Source: Chromohalobacter marismortui (GTDB lineage Bacteria; Pseudomonadota; Gammaproteobacteria; Pseudomonadales; Halomonadaceae). Taken from it: a stretch of DNA of 64,000 nt. Within the stretch, counting starts at the first letter, position 1. Every line of letters starts with the position of its first letter. The notes under the pieces were generated by a model. It was given only the letters and a program-made list of their open reading frames with translations, did no database searches and was not told the origin of the DNA. The translations under genes were made by a program, and so were the position numbers. This document shows positions 9,734-20,247 of this stretch, piece after piece. The stretch lies in the NCBI RefSeq assembly GCF_004364315.1, contig NZ_SOBR01000002.1, forward strand, positions 496,001 through 560,000. Direction: 5' to 3'.

Positions 9734-10648
9734 ATGATCGAGCTTCGCCATCTCCGCACTTTGATCGCACTACGTGACGCCGGCTCGCTCGTCGAGGCTG
9801 CCGAACGCGTGCACCTCACCCAATCGGCACTCTCGCATCAGATCAAGGATCTCGAGGAGCGCTTGGAGACGCCCCTTTTTCAGCGCAAGACACGTCCGGT
9901 CACCTTCACCCGGGCGGGCGAACGCCTGCTCGCGCTGGCCGAACAGATCCTGCCGCAGATTCGCATGGCGGAACGCGACCTGGCACGTCTGGCCGGCCAT
10001 GAACAAGGGCGTTTGCACATGGCCATCGAATGCCATAGCTGCTTTCAGTGGTTGATGCCGACCATCGATCACTTTCGCGATCACTGGCCGGAAGTCGAGG
10101 TCGATATCCCCAGCGGTTACAGCTTCGATGCCTTGCCGTCATTGGCTCGGGAATCGCTGGATCTGGTGATTACCGCCGACCCCCAGCCCTTGGCCGGCAT
10201 CCATTACGAGCCTCTGTTCCGCTATGAAGGGCTGCTCGCGGTGGGCAAGCAGCATTCGCTGGCACGACGCGACTGGGTGACGCCCGAGGAACTGGCGCGC
10301 GAAACGCTGATCACCTACCCGGTGGAACACACGCGCCTGGATGTCTTCACTCAGTTCCTGACGCCGGCGGGTCATGCACCGGCCGAGGTGCGCACCGCCG
10401 AGTTGACGATCATGATGATGCAATTGGTCGCCAGCGGGCGAGGCGTCTGTGCCCTGCCCAACTGGGCGCTCACCGAGTACCTGGAACGCGGCTATGTGCG
10501 CGCGCTGCATCTCGGCGAGCAAGGGGTATGGAGCACGCTGTTCGCGGCCATTCGCGAAGAGAGTCGTGACGCGCCGTGGATGGAGGACTTCCTGCGCACC
10601 GCACGCGAGACATCCTTTGCAGTGCTGGAAGGCATCAAACCGGCATAG
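9734..10648 (+). CDS. metR: LysR-type regulator MetR
   Basis: 304 residues: winged helix-turn-helix at about 1-60 and a co-inducer domain at about 90-295. The N-terminal MIELRHLRTLIALRDAGSL and the sequence around the effector site (AIECHSCFQWL) are MetR-like, and the divergent metE neighbour supports the name. MetR uses homocysteine as co-effector to control metE and other methionine genes, and usually represses itself. Confidence 0.93.
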   Translation: MIELRHLRTLIALRDAGSLVEAAERVHLTQSALSHQIKDLEERLETPLFQRKTRPVTFTRAGERLLALAEQILPQIRMAERDLARLAGHEQGRLHMAIECHSCFQWLMPTIDHFRDHWPEVEVDIPSGYSFDALPSLARESLDLVITADPQPLAGIHYEPLFRYEGLLAVGKQHSLARRDWVTPEELARETLITYPVEHTRLDVFTQFLTPAGHAPAEVRTAELTIMMMQLVASGRGVCALPNWALTEYLERGYVRALHLGEQGVWSTLFAAIREESRDAPWMEDFLRTARETSFAVLEGIKPA

Positions 10649-10704
10649 ACACGACACCCTGCCTGCGCTTGTGGCATGCAGGCGTCTGTCGCCCTCAAGG
10701 GCGA

Positions 10705-12351
10705 TCAGGCATCGCCGGGGTGGCGCGTTCGCGCATGTCGTGGCTCGCCCTGAAGCATATCCTGGGTCGGCAGCAATAGACTGAAGCGTGCGCCGCCGAG
10801 CCGCTGGCTGCGCTCGACCACCACGCTGCCGCCATGCCAGACCATGATTTTCTGGACGATGGAAAGTCCCAGGCCGTAACCGCCTGAGCGCCGCGTGCGG
10901 CTGTCGTCGAGGCGCGCGAAGGGCTTGAAGATCAGCAGGCGATCGGCTTCGGGCACTCCGGCGCCGTCGTCCTCGACGTCCAGCCGCACGGCGCGCGCTT
11001 CCCGCGTCACGCTCACCTGCACATGCCCTTCCGCATGGCGGCAGGCATTGGCCACGAGGTTGGAAAGCGCGCGTTGCAGATAGCGCGAGTCGGCCTCGAC
11101 GTCGACGTCATCGCCTTCCAGTACCTGCAGGCGCAAATGCGCGTGCAGCGGTGCCAGGGTATCGACCACGCGATGGGCCATGGCGCGACAGTCGGTGGTC
11201 TCGGTGGCGAGCTGGATGCCTTGGGCGGTGTCGCTGCCCAGGCGGGCATAGGTCAGGATCTCGTCGACGAGTTGATCGAGCTCCTCGATGTCGCCGTCGA
11301 TATCCTGCAACTGGCGCCTCACGACGGGTTCGTCGGTCATGTCCTCGACCATCTGCACCGCAAAGCGTATTCGTGCCACCGGGGTCCGCAATTCATGGGA
11401 CACGGCACGGATCATTTCCTGCTGCGTACGCAACAGCGATTGCACCTGGGCCGCCATGCCATTGAAGGCCATCCCCAGCCGCCCGAGGAAGTCGCTACTT
11501 TCGACCCTGACCCGGGTATCCAGGTGCCCTCCCGCGATGCGTGTGGCGGCACGCTCAAGGCGCTCCACGCGCCCTTCCACGCCGCGCACCACGAAGTAGA
11601 TGGTGCCCGCCAGTACCAGCAACATGATACTCAGCAACGCCAGTGCCAACGAGATCGGCATCGGCTCGAAGGACGGAATGGGACCGATAGTGAGCCAACG
11701 ATCCGCTCCCAGCCGCGCATGCACATACAGGACCCCGCGCCCCGGCTCGAGACGCACCACGACCTCGCCACCCTCGAGACGCGCTCGCTGGATGGGATCG
11801 ATGCCCGGGGGAAGCGTCAGCGATACCTCCAGGGGAATCTTGAAGGCATGCTGCAAACGGGCCAACCGTGCTGCGCTCTGATCTTCCGGAACGCCGCTGA
11901 GCCACGTTCGCAGTGCTTCGGTCGCACCGCGTAGCTGCATCTCCTGAAGTCCATCGACACGCACTTCCAGCAGCCTGGGGGCATTCGGCAAGCGTTGCAG
12001 CGCCAACCACTGCCCGTCGTGACGTTCAATCAATGGCCGGCCTTCAGCGAGCCGTGAGCGATCGAAGTAACTCAGCGACCCATCATCGAGGGGATGCAGC
12101 GTCATGGACACGCCCAGCGTCGCTGACATCGATGCCAGCCATTCATCGCACTTAGCGTCCGGTTGCTCGGCCACCAACTCCGCCAGCACCTGCATGGGGC
12201 CGCTGGCCAGACGCTCGCGATAATTCTCCTGGCGCACCTGGTCGACCACCAGGAAGCCCAGCAATGCGAGTCCGAATGTCAGCACCAGGGCCATCAGCAG
12301 CAAGACGTACACACGCAGGAAAGTGCTGTCCGACAGAGTTCGTCGCATCAA
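10705..12351 (-). CDS. rstB: RstB-like sensor histidine kinase
   Basis: 548 residues, longer than E. coli RstB (433) because of a larger periplasmic domain. Membrane helices lie at about 12-36 and 236-258, with a HAMP domain after the second. The H-box SHELRTPVARI, the N-box NLVANACRHA, and the G-boxes DDGAGVPE and GGYGLGLSIV are all intact. It should autophosphorylate and pass phosphate to the response regulator whose gene ends 2 bases upstream. The RstB name rests on the partner's RstA-like C-terminus; the signal is unknown. Confidence 0.85.
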   Translation of the reverse strand: MMRRTLSDSTFLRVYVLLLMALVLTFGLALLGFLVVDQVRQENYRERLASGPMQVLAELVAEQPDAKCDEWLASMSATLGVSMTLHPLDDGSLSYFDRSRLAEGRPLIERHDGQWLALQRLPNAPRLLEVRVDGLQEMQLRGATEALRTWLSGVPEDQSAARLARLQHAFKIPLEVSLTLPPGIDPIQRARLEGGEVVVRLEPGRGVLYVHARLGADRWLTIGPIPSFEPMPISLALALLSIMLLVLAGTIYFVVRGVEGRVERLERAATRIAGGHLDTRVRVESSDFLGRLGMAFNGMAAQVQSLLRTQQEMIRAVSHELRTPVARIRFAVQMVEDMTDEPVVRRQLQDIDGDIEELDQLVDEILTYARLGSDTAQGIQLATETTDCRAMAHRVVDTLAPLHAHLRLQVLEGDDVDVEADSRYLQRALSNLVANACRHAEGHVQVSVTREARAVRLDVEDDGAGVPEADRLLIFKPFARLDDSRTRRSGGYGLGLSIVQKIMVWHGGSVVVERSQRLGGARFSLLLPTQDMLQGEPRHARTRHPGDA

Positions 12352-12353
12352 CG

Positions 12354-13073
12354 TCAGCTGTCCTTGACGAACAGATACCCTTTACTGCGTACGGTCTTGA
12401 TGCGGTGCGGTTGATTGGGATCGTCGCCGATCTTGGGGCGGATCCGCGACACGCGCACATCGATGGAGCGATCCTGGCCGTCGTACTTGATCCCCCGCAA
12501 TTGCGAGAAGATTTCTTCGCGGGTCAGCACCCGGCCAGCATTGCCGGCCAACAGCCACAACAGGTCGAATTCGGCACTGGTCAAATCGATGCGCTCGTCA
12601 TTGAGCCAGGCCTCGCGCGTGGCGCTGTCGATGAGCAGGTCGCCGAAGTTCAACCGGGTAGCGCCGCTGGTCGCGTCCAAGGCATCGGCACGGCGCAGCA
12701 AGGCACGCATGCGCGCCAACAACACGCGCGGCTGCACCGGCTTGGGCACATAGTCGTCGGCGCCCATTTCGAGCCCCAACACCTGGTCCATGTCGTCGGT
12801 ACGCGCGGTCAACATGAGAATGGGGCCGGCATACTGGGCACGCACACGGCGGCAGATGGAAAGACCATCCTCACCGGGCAACATGAGATCGAGAATGACC
12901 ATGTCCGGTTGTTCATCCAGGATGCGTTCCACGGCACGTGCGCCGTCATATTCCAGGTCGACCTGAAACTCATTGGCCTCGAGGTATTCCCGCGTCAGAT
13001 GCGCGAGACGCTCGTCGTCCTCTATGATCAGGACACGATCGTGATGTCTGCTGCTGTCCAAGCTGTCATCCAT
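12354..13073 (-). CDS. rstA: RstA-like response regulator (OmpR family)
   Basis: 239 residues. The receiver domain has an acidic pair near 19-20 and phospho-acceptor D62 (in VILDLMLPGEDG). The C-terminal winged helix (about 135-235) contains LRGIKYDGQDRSIDVRVSR, almost the RstA signature, and ends with HRIKTVRSKGYLF. It is probably transcribed from 13.1 kb as rstA-rstB. Its targets here are unknown; RstA in enterics responds to PhoP and controls acid and iron genes. Confidence 0.88.
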   Translation of the reverse strand: MDDSLDSSRHHDRVLIIEDDERLAHLTREYLEANEFQVDLEYDGARAVERILDEQPDMVILDLMLPGEDGLSICRRVRAQYAGPILMLTARTDDMDQVLGLEMGADDYVPKPVQPRVLLARMRALLRRADALDATSGATRLNFGDLLIDSATREAWLNDERIDLTSAEFDLLWLLAGNAGRVLTREEIFSQLRGIKYDGQDRSIDVRVSRIRPKIGDDPNQPHRIKTVRSKGYLFVKDS

Positions 13074-13382
13074 CCCTTTACATTTAGTGCCATGAAGCCC
13101 TGCCTACCTTCGGCCATTTCGTGCGAGGTCCGTTCGTCTTTATTTTGTATTCGTTACGTCACGCCCGGTACTCGGGAAACCCCACCGGACTATGCAACGC
13201 GGCAAAGGGGTATGCGCTGCCACTCCCTACCATAGCGGATAGCGGGCAATGATACCCGAAATCACTCTCGCGTAGCTGTCGAGTATCATAGTCATCGCGA
13301 TGCTGATTGAAAAATCGTCGCGTAGCAGCGAGTTATAGGTTCCTTGACGAAGCGCAAGAACAACCCTCAGGAGAGACACAGA
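13074..13382. other. Upstream part of the rstA-nrdA intergenic region
   Basis: About 310 bases between the divergent rstA and the nrdA control sites. It must hold the rstA promoter. I saw no RstA box, no strong hairpin and no reading frame with a good ribosome site; short frames here lack any support. Confidence 0.5.
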
Positions 13383-13402
13383 CTATCCACACGTTATCCA
13401 CT
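13383..13402 (+). promoter_or_regulatory. Two DnaA boxes upstream of nrdA
   Basis: CTATCCACA (13383-13391) and TTATCCACT (13394-13402) each match the DnaA box TTATCCACA at 8 of 9 positions. They begin 11 bases apart, on one face of the helix, and lie immediately upstream of the predicted -35 box. In E. coli, nrdAB also has paired DnaA boxes just upstream of its promoter, which tie ribonucleotide reductase expression to replication. Confidence 0.7.
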
Positions 13403-13430
13403 TGCGACCCCTGAGAAACAGCTCTATCTT
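13402..13430 (+). promoter_or_regulatory. Predicted nrdA promoter
   Basis: TTGCGA (13402-13407), a 17-base spacer and TATCTT (13425-13430). The expected start is near 13437, which gives a leader of nearly 190 bases. One NrdR-like box overlaps the -10 and the other lies just downstream of the start, so NrdR binding would block polymerase. Confidence 0.6.
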
Positions 13431-13465
13431 GTGCTCATCATCAAGACCTCCCCCATATATAGGGA
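13419..13465 (+). promoter_or_regulatory. Pair of NrdR-like boxes
   Basis: Compared with the NrdR consensus acaCwAtATaTwGtgt, box 1 (13419-13434, core CTCTATCTTG) agrees at about 10 of 16 positions and box 2 (13450-13465, core CCATATATAG) at about 11. The cores begin 31 bases apart, which is the usual three-turn spacing of NrdR box pairs. Each box alone is moderate; the spacing, and the position over the nrdA promoter, raise the confidence. nrdR itself is outside the window. Confidence 0.65.
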
Positions 13466-13625
13466 TTGCCGTATTTCGCGTGCTTGTCCCGAGTGGGCTG
13501 CTTCAGGCACGGAAATGCCGAGACAAGACGGCTAATGCGGCCATCGTCGCCTTAAAGCTCGGTTACTCGCGATGCGACATGAGCGGCGACACTTTTCCCT
13601 TGGACCCGTAACGACAGGAAGGCGT

Positions 13626-16553
<2,928 letters not shown>

Positions 16554-16573
16554 ACGCTTAGCGCCAGCGACGG

Positions 16574-16606
16574 GCTTCGAGTCGCGAGCCACGAATCGCT
16601 CGAAGC
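16574..16606. repeat. Inverted repeat in the nrdA-nrdB gap
   Basis: GCTTCGAG (16574-16581) pairs with CTCGAAGC (16599-16606). It lies just past the nrdA stop and its right arm is the first unit of the heptamer array. In the mRNA it could form a stem between the two coding regions. Confidence 0.5.
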
Positions 16607-16636
16607 TCGAAGCTCGAAGCTCGAAGCTCGAAGCTC
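16598..16636 (+). repeat. Heptamer tandem repeat (GCTCGAA) x5
   Basis: Five exact copies of GCTCGAA at 16598-16632 plus a partial sixth (GCTC). The unit contains the palindromes AGCT and TCGA, so the array can fold back on itself. It sits 60 bases before the nrdB start, inside the nrdAB transcript. The copy number is likely to vary between strains by slippage. Confidence 0.9.
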
Positions 16637-16694
16637 ACCACAGTCTAGCCATTGGCGTCACACATAACGCCACTAGCAAGGAACGAGGAAGAAC

Positions 16695-17957
16695 ATGCTG
16701 AACTGGGACGAATTCCACGAAGACACGGTTGATGACGAGAGTGCCGCCGCCAAGCCTCGAAAGCCCGCGCCGGCCACCACGCCGACGCCGCAGGCCACGC
16801 CCGAGGCGCCGGCACCCGAGCAGGTACGCGAAAGCGCGTCACACTACCAGGTGGCCGATGAAGACCGGCTGGCGCGCGCCCGCAAGTCCCTGGACGAGCT
16901 CGATGTCGCCGCCGGCCTGGAAGAGCTGGAAATGGGCGCGGCGCGTATCGAGGTCGACGACAAGAAGATGATCAACGCCCGTGCCGACCTCAACCAGCTG
17001 GTGCCCTTCAAGTACGAGTGGGCGTGGCAGAAATACCTGGATGGCAGCGCCAATCACTGGATGCCGCAGGAAGTGAACATGAACGCCGACATTGCGCTGT
17101 GGAAAAGCAATGACGGCCTGACCGAGGACGAGCGCCGCATCGTCGAGCGTAGCCTGGGCTATTTCTCGACCGCCGACTCGCTGGTCGCCAACAACCTGGT
17201 GCTGGCGCTGTACCGCCTGATCACCAATCCCGAGTGCCGTCAGTACCTGCTGCGCCAGGCGTTCGAGGAAGCGATTCACACCCACGCTTATCAGTACTGC
17301 GTGGAATCGCTGGGCATGGACGAAGGCGAAGTCTTCAACATGTATCGCGAGGTGCCCTCGGTCGCCGCCAAGTCGGCGTGGAGCCTCAAGCACACCCAGT
17401 CGCTGGCGCGACCGGACTTCCACACCGGCACCCCGGAAACCGACCAGGAGCTGCTGCGCAACCTGATCGCCTTCTACTGCGTGACCGAAGGCATCTTCTT
17501 CTACTGCGGCTTCAGCCAGATTCTCTCCATGGGTCGGCGCAACAAGATGACCGGCGTCGCCGAGCAGTTCCAGTACATCCTGCGCGATGAGTCGATGCAT
17601 CTGAACTTCGGCGTCGACATGATCAATCAGATCAAGATCGAGAACCCGCACCTCTGGACGCCGGCATTCCAGGACGAGGTCACGCAGATGATCATCGAGG
17701 GCACCGAGCTGGAAATCGCCTATGCGCGCGATTCCATGCCGCGCGGCGTGCTGGGCATGAACGCGGCGATCATGGAGGAGTACCTGCACTTCATCTGCAA
17801 CCGCCGCCTGGCGCAGATCGGCCTGAAGGAGCAGTATCCCGGCGCGGAGAACCCCTTCCCGTGGATGAGCGAGATCATCGACCTGCGCAAGGAGAAGAAC
17901 TTCTTCGAGACCCGCGTCACCGAATACCAGGTCGGCGGCGCGCTGAGCTGGGATTGA
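16695..17957 (+). CDS. nrdB: Class Ia ribonucleotide reductase, beta subunit
   Basis: 420 residues. The di-iron ligands are present in order: Asp in NMNADIALW, Glu and His in EEAIHTHAY, Glu in VTEGIFFY, and Glu and His in RDESMHLNF. The radical tyrosine is the Y four residues after the first His (HTHAY). An N-terminal Pro/Ala-rich stretch (about 18-45) precedes the ferritin-like core. The ribosome site is GAGGAAGAAC. It supplies the tyrosyl radical to NrdA. No yfaE-like ferredoxin gene follows. Confidence 0.96.
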   Translation: MLNWDEFHEDTVDDESAAAKPRKPAPATTPTPQATPEAPAPEQVRESASHYQVADEDRLARARKSLDELDVAAGLEELEMGAARIEVDDKKMINARADLNQLVPFKYEWAWQKYLDGSANHWMPQEVNMNADIALWKSNDGLTEDERRIVERSLGYFSTADSLVANNLVLALYRLITNPECRQYLLRQAFEEAIHTHAYQYCVESLGMDEGEVFNMYREVPSVAAKSAWSLKHTQSLARPDFHTGTPETDQELLRNLIAFYCVTEGIFFYCGFSQILSMGRRNKMTGVAEQFQYILRDESMHLNFGVDMINQIKIENPHLWTPAFQDEVTQMIIEGTELEIAYARDSMPRGVLGMNAAIMEEYLHFICNRRLAQIGLKEQYPGAENPFPWMSEIIDLRKEKNFFETRVTEYQVGGALSWD

Positions 17958-17982
17958 TCTCTCACATGTGAGGTTGCGAGGT

Positions 17983-18006
17983 GGGCCGTGTCATACGACA
18001 TGGCCC
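17983..18006 (+). terminator. Terminator after nrdB
   Basis: GGGCC-G-TGTC paired with GACA-T-GGCCC around loop ATAC, 26 bases past the nrdB stop. The T run is weak (GCTTTGC). Confidence 0.55.
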
Positions 18007-18083
18007 GCTTTGCGTCATGCACTCGGTATCGGTAGGCTTGCCGCCGTTCCCACTCCCTACCCGACATCGCGAAAGGTACGAAC

Positions 18084-19061
18084 ATGCAACTCGGTATCAT
18101 CGGACTCGGCCGCATGGGCGGCAACATTGCCCGACGCTTGATGCGCGGCGGCCACGACGTCGTCGCCCATGACCGCGATCAATCCATCGCCTCGGCGTTG
18201 ATCGAGGACGGTGCCGCCCCGGCCGACTCCCTGGCTGCGCTGGTGGATCAACTGCAAACGCCGCGCGTGGTATGGGTCATGCTGCCTGCCGGCGATCCCA
18301 CCGAAGATACCATCAACGCTCTCGCCGAGCGGATGGCTGCCGGCGACATCATCATCGACGGTGGCAATACCTTCTACAAGGACGACATTCGGCGCGCCAA
18401 GGCGCTGGCGCTCAAGGGCATCCACTACGTAGACGTGGGCACCTCGGGTGGCGTCTGGGGCTTGGAGCGCGGCTACTGCATGATGGTCGGCGCCGAACGC
18501 GATGTCTTCGAGCACCTCGATCCACTGTTCGATACCCTGGCCCCCGGTCACGGCAACCTGGAGCGCACCCACGGCCGTAACGCACCGCACGACAGCGCCG
18601 AGCGCGGTTACATCCATGCCGGGCCGGTGGGCGCCGGGCATTACGTGAAGATGGTGCACAACGGCATCGAGTACGGCCTCATGCAAGCCTACGCCGAAGG
18701 TTTCGAGCTGATGCAGAGCAAGTCGTCGCCGGACCTGCCGGAAGACGAGCGCTTCGATCTCAACCTCGCCGACGTGGCCGAAGTCTGGCGTCGCGGCAGC
18801 GTGGTCTCGTCCTGGCTGCTCGACCTCACCGCCCAGGCCCTGACCGGCGACCCCAAGCTCGATCATTACTCCGGCGCCGTCGCCGACAGCGGCGAGGGAC
18901 GCTGGACCATCGACGCCGCCGTCGAGCAAGGCGTCGCCACCCCGGTACTGGCCAACGCCCTGTTCGCGCGTTTCAACTCGCGCAAGGACAGCACCTACGC
19001 CAACCGGCTGCTCTCCGCCATGCGCTTCGGTTTCGGCGGCCACGTCGAACCGCCGAAGTGA
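18084..19061 (+). CDS. gnd: 6-phosphogluconate dehydrogenase, short NAD-type
   Basis: 325 residues, the short form (COG1023, YqeC/GntZ-like), against about 470 for the long NADP enzyme. The Rossmann motif is [10 protein letters not shown] (about 7-16). Strand 2 ends in an acidic HDRD, where NADP enzymes have NRT, which points to NAD. The GTSGG...G substrate loop and the catalytic Lys/Asn ([10 protein letters not shown]) are intact. It oxidatively decarboxylates 6-phosphogluconate to ribulose 5-phosphate. It stands alone, without zwf or gluconate kinase beside it. Confidence 0.9.
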   Translation: MQLGIIGLGRMGGNIARRLMRGGHDVVAHDRDQSIASALIEDGAAPADSLAALVDQLQTPRVVWVMLPAGDPTEDTINALAERMAAGDIIIDGGNTFYKDDIRRAKALALKGIHYVDVGTSGGVWGLERGYCMMVGAERDVFEHLDPLFDTLAPGHGNLERTHGRNAPHDSAERGYIHAGPVGAGHYVKMVHNGIEYGLMQAYAEGFELMQSKSSPDLPEDERFDLNLADVAEVWRRGSVVSSWLLDLTAQALTGDPKLDHYSGAVADSGEGRWTIDAAVEQGVATPVLANALFARFNSRKDSTYANRLLSAMRFGFGGHVEPPK

Positions 19062-19084
19062 GCGCTGATTGAAAGCCGTGGCGC

Positions 19085-19109
19085 CTGCCGCCGGAAGCGT
19101 CGGCGGCAG
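19085..19109. terminator. Hairpin between convergent gnd and LysR gene
   Basis: Perfect 9-base arms CTGCCGCCG/CGGCGGCAG with a 7-base loop, filling most of the 50-base gap between two converging genes. There is no T run on either strand, so termination here is inferred from position and stability. Confidence 0.5.
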
Positions 19110-19111
19110 CA

Positions 19112-20026
19112 CTAGCGCGACGCCCCGGCTGGCGCATCCACCTCGGCACACGTCAGCACATGAGTGACGAAACGGCGCACACGCATGAGCTCGCCGAGAT
19201 GCTCGGGGTGCACCAGGTAGTAGGCGTCGGGTCCCTTGAGGACGTGCGGCCAGGCCAGGGACAGGCGGCCTTCGGCCAGCTCGGTGTCGACGAAGAAACG
19301 CGGTACCAGGGCGAGACCACCGCCGCTCATCGCCGTGCGGATCAGCATCTGGAAGGTCTCGAAGCGAGTGCCATGGTAACTGCGCTCGGTGGTGATGCCC
19401 TGGTCGGCGAACCAGCGGTGCCAGGCATCCGGGCGCGTGGAGAGGTGCAGCAGGCGACACTCGGCCAGGTCGGCGGCGCTCGTCGGTTGCCGTCTGGCCA
19501 GGTAGTCCGGTGCACCGACCGCGACCACCTCCTCGTCGAACAAGTTGTGGCACTCCAGTTTCGGCCAGCGACCATGCCCGTGGAAGACGGCTACGTCGAT
19601 ACCTGCCTGATCCAGGTCGAAGGGCTCGACATGGTCGCTAACGCTGAGGTCGATGTGCGGATTGGCGTTCAGGAAGTCGGGCAACTGGCGGGCCAGCCAG
19701 CGGGCCCCGAAGGTCGGCAGGCAGGCCACCCGCAGCACCTCGTCCTGCCCGCTGTAGCTCATGATCGCGTTCGCTGACATCTCGATCCGGGCCAGAATCT
19801 TGCGTACTTCAGTAAGGTACAGCGCGCCCTCTGGCGTCAGCACCAGGGTGCGGCGCACACGCCGGAACAGCTTGTGCTGCAGGTACGCTTCGAGTTGCGC
19901 CACTTGCTTGCTGATGGCGCTCTGGGTAATGCTCAGTTCGTCGGCGGCACGTGTGAAACTCATATGCCGTGCAGCCGCCTCGAAGCACTGCATGGTGATG
20001 GTCGAGGGCAGGTGGCGTGCCGTCAT
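19112..20026 (-). CDS. LysR-type regulator, divergent from the HglS-like gene
   Basis: 304 residues. The N-terminus (LPSTITMQCFEAAARHMSFTRAADEL) is of the GcvA-like subgroup, with the helix-turn-helix at about 20-50 and an effector domain at about 95-295. ATG 20026 has a GGAGAAG ribosome site; the long upstream extension to 20329 has none and overlaps the shared promoter region. The position suggests that it controls the 2-oxoadipate dioxygenase gene at 20248, possibly in response to a lysine-catabolism intermediate. That is inference. Confidence 0.88.
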   Translation of the reverse strand: MTARHLPSTITMQCFEAAARHMSFTRAADELSITQSAISKQVAQLEAYLQHKLFRRVRRTLVLTPEGALYLTEVRKILARIEMSANAIMSYSGQDEVLRVACLPTFGARWLARQLPDFLNANPHIDLSVSDHVEPFDLDQAGIDVAVFHGHGRWPKLECHNLFDEEVVAVGAPDYLARRQPTSAADLAECRLLHLSTRPDAWHRWFADQGITTERSYHGTRFETFQMLIRTAMSGGGLALVPRFFVDTELAEGRLSLAWPHVLKGPDAYYLVHPEHLGELMRVRRFVTHVLTCAEVDAPAGASR

Positions 20027-20084
20027 GCGTCTTCTCCGCGACGGAATGAATTCGCAACGCTCATGCTGAAATCTCATGCCCCAG

Positions 20085-20098
20085 GCTTTATTTAAAGC
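20085..20098. promoter_or_regulatory. Palindrome in the LysR-hglS intergenic region
   Basis: GCTTTA-TT-TAAAGC, an AT-rich near-palindrome 59 bases upstream of the LysR start and about 150 bases upstream of the HglS-like gene. Its shape suits a LysR-type recognition site, but nothing else supports it. Confidence 0.3.
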
Positions 20099-20247
20099 AC
20101 TCAAGCGTAATACATGAGTCAAAGGAATGGGTAGCGCGCTTTTTTTCGTTTGCCGATGCGATGGGAGCTCTGGTCTCATCACCTCCATGATGGACACCGC
20201 GCTCACGAACGGCGCTGGGCCCTTGTTCGACTTGAGAGGTACCTCCG

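Noticed and set aside
10661..10683. Hairpin between metR and rstB as a terminator
   Set aside because: The stem is only six bases with an 11-base loop and no T run on either strand.
13383..13402. DnaA boxes as a replication origin
   Set aside because: There are only two boxes and no AT-rich unwinding region, and they adjoin the nrdA promoter, where such boxes are known to be regulatory.
13344..13535. A 63-codon frame upstream of nrdA
   Set aside because: It overlaps the DnaA boxes, promoter and NrdR boxes, and its residues follow from those sites.
16598..16636. The heptamer array as a CRISPR or an attachment site
   Set aside because: The units are contiguous without spacers, and no integrase or cas gene is nearby.
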